A stretch of DNA of 25,567 bases from an uncultured Treponema sp. GTDB taxonomy: Bacteria > Spirochaetota > Spirochaetia > Treponematales > Treponemataceae. Positions 22,265 through 25,567 of this stretch are shown in pieces (the first letter of the stretch is position 1; the number at the start of each line of letters is the position of its first letter). The DNA lies in NCBI GenBank assembly GCA_937892225.1, contig CALAUH010000222.1:1-25567 (forward strand), given 5' to 3'. The position numbers and the translations under genes were made by a program. Under the pieces are notes generated by a model. It was not told the DNA's origin, searched no databases, and saw only the letters and a program-made list of their open reading frames with translations.

Positions 22265-23631
22265 TTTTGGCCAGCTGTGGTTAATAATTTTTCTAGTTTA
22301 GATTTATCTAATAATTCAATTGGTCGGTTTTCTGCAAATCGTTTTGCTGAAGCTGAAAAATCTGAACTTGAGAAAATATAACCTTTTATACTGTTCAAAC
22401 CTTTCATAATATCAAGTGATTCGTGAACAACAATTTCTTCCAGTGGTTCAGGTTCACGATAAAATCTAACAAAAATGATTTGTTTTCTTACAGACATCCA
22501 TGATTCTGTACTTTTTTCTACTGTCTGTAACTGGCATCCCCATTTTTTATGTTCCAAAGACATTGTCTGTAATTTCATTGCTTTTTCAAGTGCATTTTTA
22601 CAGATAATAGCAAATTCTTCATTACTGCATGTAAGATAATCTTTTAAATAATCATTTGCCTGAAGATCTTTATATTCTGTTAATTTAGCTGTAACGTCTC
22701 TAAAGTTTTTATTGCGTTTATAAATGAGTTCCCATTGTTCAATGGCTTTATCAATTTTTCGTAATTTTTCATAGCAGCTTGCAAGAAAATATCTGGCATA
22801 TAAAGTCTCTGAATTGTTGTTTTCTCTATCTAAATCAATTGCACGTTCAAAATCCATAATCGCATTATCAAAACGGCTTACAAGCATATAACAAGCACCG
22901 TGTTCAATGATTGCTTTTTGTTTTACATCTGGATCTCTTTGTGCTTTTTCAAATGATTTAATTGCTGCAGGAATATCTTTTGAATCTTTCTGAATTTTTC
23001 CAAGATAATAATATGATGAATATGTTTCTGGACTGAGTTTTAAAGATAAATCAATTTCTTTTCTTGCTTCACCGAATTGTTTCATTTTGTAAAGAATAAG
23101 ACCTAATTCTGAATGAGCTTTTGCATGTTTTTTATCTAATGCAACTGTTTTCTGCATAAAGCCTAATGCAATATCATGTCTGTTATTTTCTTCGTATAAA
23201 CGTCCGCAGTTATAGAAGTTTTCAGGATTTCTTGGTTCAAGTTTTGTTAATAAAAGATAATTGTTCAATGCTTCTGCATTTTGATTATGTTTTAATAACA
23301 TCTGTGTATATTCTTTACGGAAATCTAATTCATTTATTCCATTATTAAAAACAGCATTGTCATTAACAAGTTTATATTCCATCATTGCTAATTCAGACTG
23401 TTCATTTTTTACATATGCTTTACCTAAATAATAATGTGCTTTGTAATTTTTACTGTCTTTATTTATAATCTGTTTTGCAGTTTTAATTGCTGTTTGAGTT
23501 TTACCTTGTTTTAACATTTTTGGAATCATATCAACTTTTTGTGGTGATAAGAAAGTTCTGAAAATAATTAATAAAAGTGTTATAATTACAATAGCGAGTA
23601 TGCAGAAAACCACAATAAGTGTTGTGCTCAT
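22261..23631 (-). CDS. Membrane-anchored TPR protein with Mrr-like nuclease-fold tail
   Basis: 456 residues. A single N-terminal membrane segment (~4-27) is followed by tetratricopeptide repeats over ~45-330 (AHYYLGKAYVKNEQSELAM, FYNCGRLYEENNRHDIALGF, AHSELGLILYKMKQFGEA, YYLGKIQKDSKDIPAAIKSF). The last ~90 residues (IIFVRFYREP ... GYIFSSSDFSASAKRFAENRPIELLDKSKLEKLL) resemble the end of Mrr-type restriction endonuclease domains, but I do not see a complete D...ExK active site, so it is probably non-catalytic. First gene of a coupled operon with the metallophosphoesterase. GAGG lies 6 bases before the ATG. Probably a scaffold at the membrane. Confidence 0.8.
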   Translation of the reverse strand: MSTTLIVVFCILAIVIITLLLIIFRTFLSPQKVDMIPKMLKQGKTQTAIKTAKQIINKDSKNYKAHYYLGKAYVKNEQSELAMMEYKLVNDNAVFNNGINELDFRKEYTQMLLKHNQNAEALNNYLLLTKLEPRNPENFYNCGRLYEENNRHDIALGFMQKTVALDKKHAKAHSELGLILYKMKQFGEARKEIDLSLKLSPETYSSYYYLGKIQKDSKDIPAAIKSFEKAQRDPDVKQKAIIEHGACYMLVSRFDNAIMDFERAIDLDRENNNSETLYARYFLASCYEKLRKIDKAIEQWELIYKRNKNFRDVTAKLTEYKDLQANDYLKDYLTCSNEEFAIICKNALEKAMKLQTMSLEHKKWGCQLQTVEKSTESWMSVRKQIIFVRFYREPEPLEEIVVHESLDIMKGLNSIKGYIFSSSDFSASAKRFAENRPIELLDKSKLEKLLTTAGQK

Positions 23632-23781
23632 TAAAAACCTCGAAAAACTCGTAAATTAAAAAATTTTAGTATAAATTTTTTGTCACCGATAATAAAATAG
23701 ATTATTATATTATTGTAACTATGTCAAATAATTAATTTTATTTATTAAAAGAAAATGTATTTATAATTTAAGGAGACGATT

Positions 23782-24606
23782 TTGAATAAAAAAGGCTTAA
23801 AAATATTAATTTTATTTTCTTTGATTTGTTCATGTTTATATGCAGAATCTGAAGGAGAAAAATTATTTAAATCAAATCATCCTAAAGAAGCAATTGTTCA
23901 GCTTGAAAAAGAAATTACATCAAAAAAAGCAAGTGCAGATGCATATAATTATTTAGGTCTTGCTTATTTTCAAATTGGTGAATATAAAAAATCTACAGAA
24001 GCTTTTGCTAAAGGATTAAAAGTTTCTGGAACAAATAAAAAGATTCTTTCTTTTAATCAGGGCAATTCATATTATGCAATGCAGGATTATCAATCAGCTG
24101 CACAATGTTATTCACTTACAATTTCTGCAGATCCTTTTTATACACAGGCTTTATTAAACAGAGCAAATGCCTATTTAATGTTAAAAAGTTATGATAACTG
24201 TATAGAAGATTATGAAAAATATTTACAGCTTGAACCAAATGATCCGCAGCGTCCACAGATTGAAGAGATTTTAAGACTTTTAAGAAAAGAAAAAATAAGA
24301 CTTGCAGAAGAAGAGAAAAAAGCTGCAGAAGAAAAAGCAAGACTTGAAGAAGAAAATAGAAAATTCCAGGAAGAACTTGCAAGACAGGAACAGGCAGAAA
24401 AAGAACGCCAGGAAAAAGAAAGACTTCAGAGACTTAAAGAGGAAGAAGAAGCACGTCTTGCAGAAGAAAAACGTCTTGCAGAAGAAGCAGAAAAACGACG
24501 CAAAATGTTAGAGGATGTTGCTAATTCTTTACAGACAGATTCAGAAAATTTAAGTTCAGGTGCAGAAGATATTATTGATTATGAACATGAATCAGAACTT
24601 GACTAG
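23782..24606 (+). CDS. Exported TPR protein with charged coiled-coil tail
   Basis: 274 residues. The start is TTG at 23782, preceded by AGGAG with 6-base spacing; no ATG fits. MNKKGLKILILFSLICSCLYAES is a signal sequence; cleavage after YA is likely, though LICSC could also be a relaxed spirochaete lipobox. Residues ~25-165 form three or four tetratricopeptide repeats (AYNYLGLAYFQIGEYKKS, SFNQGNSYYAMQDYQSA, LLNRANAYLMLKSYDNC). Residues ~175-250 are an uninterrupted Glu/Lys/Arg/Ala coiled coil, then an acidic tail. Likely periplasmic and involved in protein interactions. It is divergent from the TPR operon at 23631; the 150 bases between hold only AT-rich sequence with no promoter I can assign firmly. 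Confidence 0.8.
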   Translation: MNKKGLKILILFSLICSCLYAESEGEKLFKSNHPKEAIVQLEKEITSKKASADAYNYLGLAYFQIGEYKKSTEAFAKGLKVSGTNKKILSFNQGNSYYAMQDYQSAAQCYSLTISADPFYTQALLNRANAYLMLKSYDNCIEDYEKYLQLEPNDPQRPQIEEILRLLRKEKIRLAEEEKKAAEEKARLEEENRKFQEELARQEQAEKERQEKERLQRLKEEEEARLAEEKRLAEEAEKRRKMLEDVANSLQTDSENLSSGAEDIIDYEHESELD

Positions 24607-24662
24607 TATAAAAGTATAAAAATGTAGTATATTGTATAGATTAGAAGGGAATTGGAAAATTT

Positions 24663-25567
24663 ATGAAATTCGATTTTAAAAAGATTTGGCTGAATATTAA
24701 AAAATTTGCAGGTATTGCAAAAGACTGGATTATTAAAGTTTTTAGAATTGTAAAAGACTGGACTGTAAAAGTCTGTAAAAAAGGTTTTGCTGTAACTAAA
24801 GACTGGATAAAATCACTTGTTTCTAAAATAAAAGCAAAAATTGAATATAAGAAAGCTCATCCTAAAGAAAAGAAAAAGGTTGCAGTAACAGAAAAGAAAA
24901 AAGCAGTTTTAGCTGAAAAAAATACTGCTTCAGTAAAAAAGGAACCAGCTTCTAAAAAGACTGTTGAATCAAAGAAAACAGCAGCAAAAAAAGATACTGC
25001 TAAAAAAGATGATGAAGATAAGAAAAAGGCAGTATTATTAAAAACTAAAAAAGAATTAACTCCTGAACAGAAAAAGAAGATTGCATATATTCCAGACAAT
25101 CCGGATTTGTATTTTTCGGTTGTAGCTTCTACTGATGCATGGGCAGCAGACTCTGAAACTTCATTGAGCACTTATTCACTTGATGCAAGTTTCCATGCAA
25201 AACTTGACGGTGATGCAAAATGCAGCATGGACGTTGCAGGACAGACTGGTAAACTTGTAATTGACCCGTATTATGCACTTGAAACAAACAAGATGACAGG
25301 TCTTACACTTACACTCAAAGTTGGAAAAGCCTATTACTTTACTGTATACGCAACAAACGAAAAGCCAACAGAAATTTCAACATCTAACTTTGCTTCACAG
25401 GACATTACTAAAGATACAATTTATACTCAAAAAATTGCTCATGCTGGTCAAACTCTAAACACAGCTGCAAACTATTATGCAAACCGTGCAGACTTAATTG
25501 AACATCTTGCAAACCTTGCAGTTGTTAAAGGTACAGCACAGTTCTACATTGCAGACGTAAATGGAAA
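24663..25567 (+). CDS. Lysine-rich protein with N-terminal KDW repeats (3' partial)
   Basis: The frame opens with ATG at 24663 (MKFDFKKIWLNIKKF) and stays open to the window edge, 301 residues visible. Three KDW-containing segments (20-22, 31-33, 46-48), spaced 11 and 15 residues, form an amphipathic, basic N-terminal region. Residues ~60-140 are a low-complexity Lys/Ala/Glu linker. From ~142 a beta-rich domain begins (YIPDNPDLYFSVVASTDAW). There is no signal peptide. Codons in the last 400 bases shift to C-ending forms (AAC, GAC, TAC, TTC), as in highly expressed genes, and differ from the AT-rich first half. The family is not recognised; it could be an abundant cytoplasmic or cell-envelope structural protein. 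Confidence 0.75.
   Translation, partial: MKFDFKKIWLNIKKFAGIAKDWIIKVFRIVKDWTVKVCKKGFAVTKDWIKSLVSKIKAKIEYKKAHPKEKKKVAVTEKKKAVLAEKNTASVKKEPASKKTVESKKTAAKKDTAKKDDEDKKKAVLLKTKKELTPEQKKKIAYIPDNPDLYFSVVASTDAWAADSETSLSTYSLDASFHAKLDGDAKCSMDVAGQTGKLVIDPYYALETNKMTGLTLTLKVGKAYYFTVYATNEKPTEISTSNFASQDITKDTIYTQKIAHAGQTLNTAANYYANRADLIEHLANLAVVKGTAQFYIADVNG

Noticed and set aside
24857..25171. 104-codon minus-strand frame near the right end
   Set aside because: Phe/Ser-rich complement of the lysine-rich linker; the plus-strand frame is the real gene.

Overview
The window looks like two different genomes joined in one contig. Bases 1 to about 2,050 are GC-richer and Bacteroidales-like: the end of a fibronectin-type-III surface protein with a type IX secretion (T9SS) sorting domain, a strong terminator, a TAnnTTTG-type promoter element, and a small lipoprotein gene. 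From about 2,045-2,060 the DNA turns abruptly AT-rich, and the remaining 23.5 kb fits a host-associated, plant-fibre-using Treponema-like spirochaete. The support is BspA-type leucine-rich-repeat lipoproteins, an RsbU/RsbV/RsbW-like partner-switching operon, tRNA and tmRNA genes without an encoded CCA, and intracellular hemicellulases. The genus is inferred from gene content and was not tested by search. The join is most simply an assembly chimera at a short shared AT-rich word.

Layout of the spirochaete part. 2,045-3,540: a small plus-strand cargo cluster (WG-repeat-like fragment, a frameshifted gene, a lipoprotein). 3,554-5,232: a palindromic terminator, a tyrosine recombinase, an XRE repressor, and a tRNA-Val whose 3' end faces them, as expected for an element integrated at a tRNA 3' end. 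Between the repressor and the tRNA lies a near-consensus promoter with an internal dyad and a large hairpin, pointing antisense into the tRNA. 5,333-9,137: a BspA-like lipoprotein and threonyl-tRNA synthetase. 9,264-12,210: divergent GH10 xylanase and GH51 arabinofuranosidase, both without signal peptides. 12,247-13,215: redox chaperone Hsp33. 13,218-16,858: two ABC exporter half-transporters whose ATP sites are complementary in degeneracy, so probably one heterodimer.

17,050-17,898: the tmRNA gene with a clear promoter and an unusually long, acidic tag. It is followed by two identical 180-bp tandem units that each repeat the tmRNA 3' end and its terminator. 17,899-20,580: a PP2C phosphatase, STAS antagonist and HATPase kinase operon. 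20,603-23,631: a TPR protein with a nuclease-fold-like tail, a metallophosphoesterase and a ParB-like protein, translationally coupled or closely packed. 23,782 to the end: a periplasmic TPR/coiled-coil protein and the start of a lysine-rich protein that runs off the window.

The most unusual items are the tmRNA-tail tandem repeats, the long tmRNA tag, the promoter, operator and hairpin next to tRNA-Val, and a hairpin pair between the ABC genes that keeps its loop sequence while its stems change. No CRISPR array, rRNA or complete transposon was seen.
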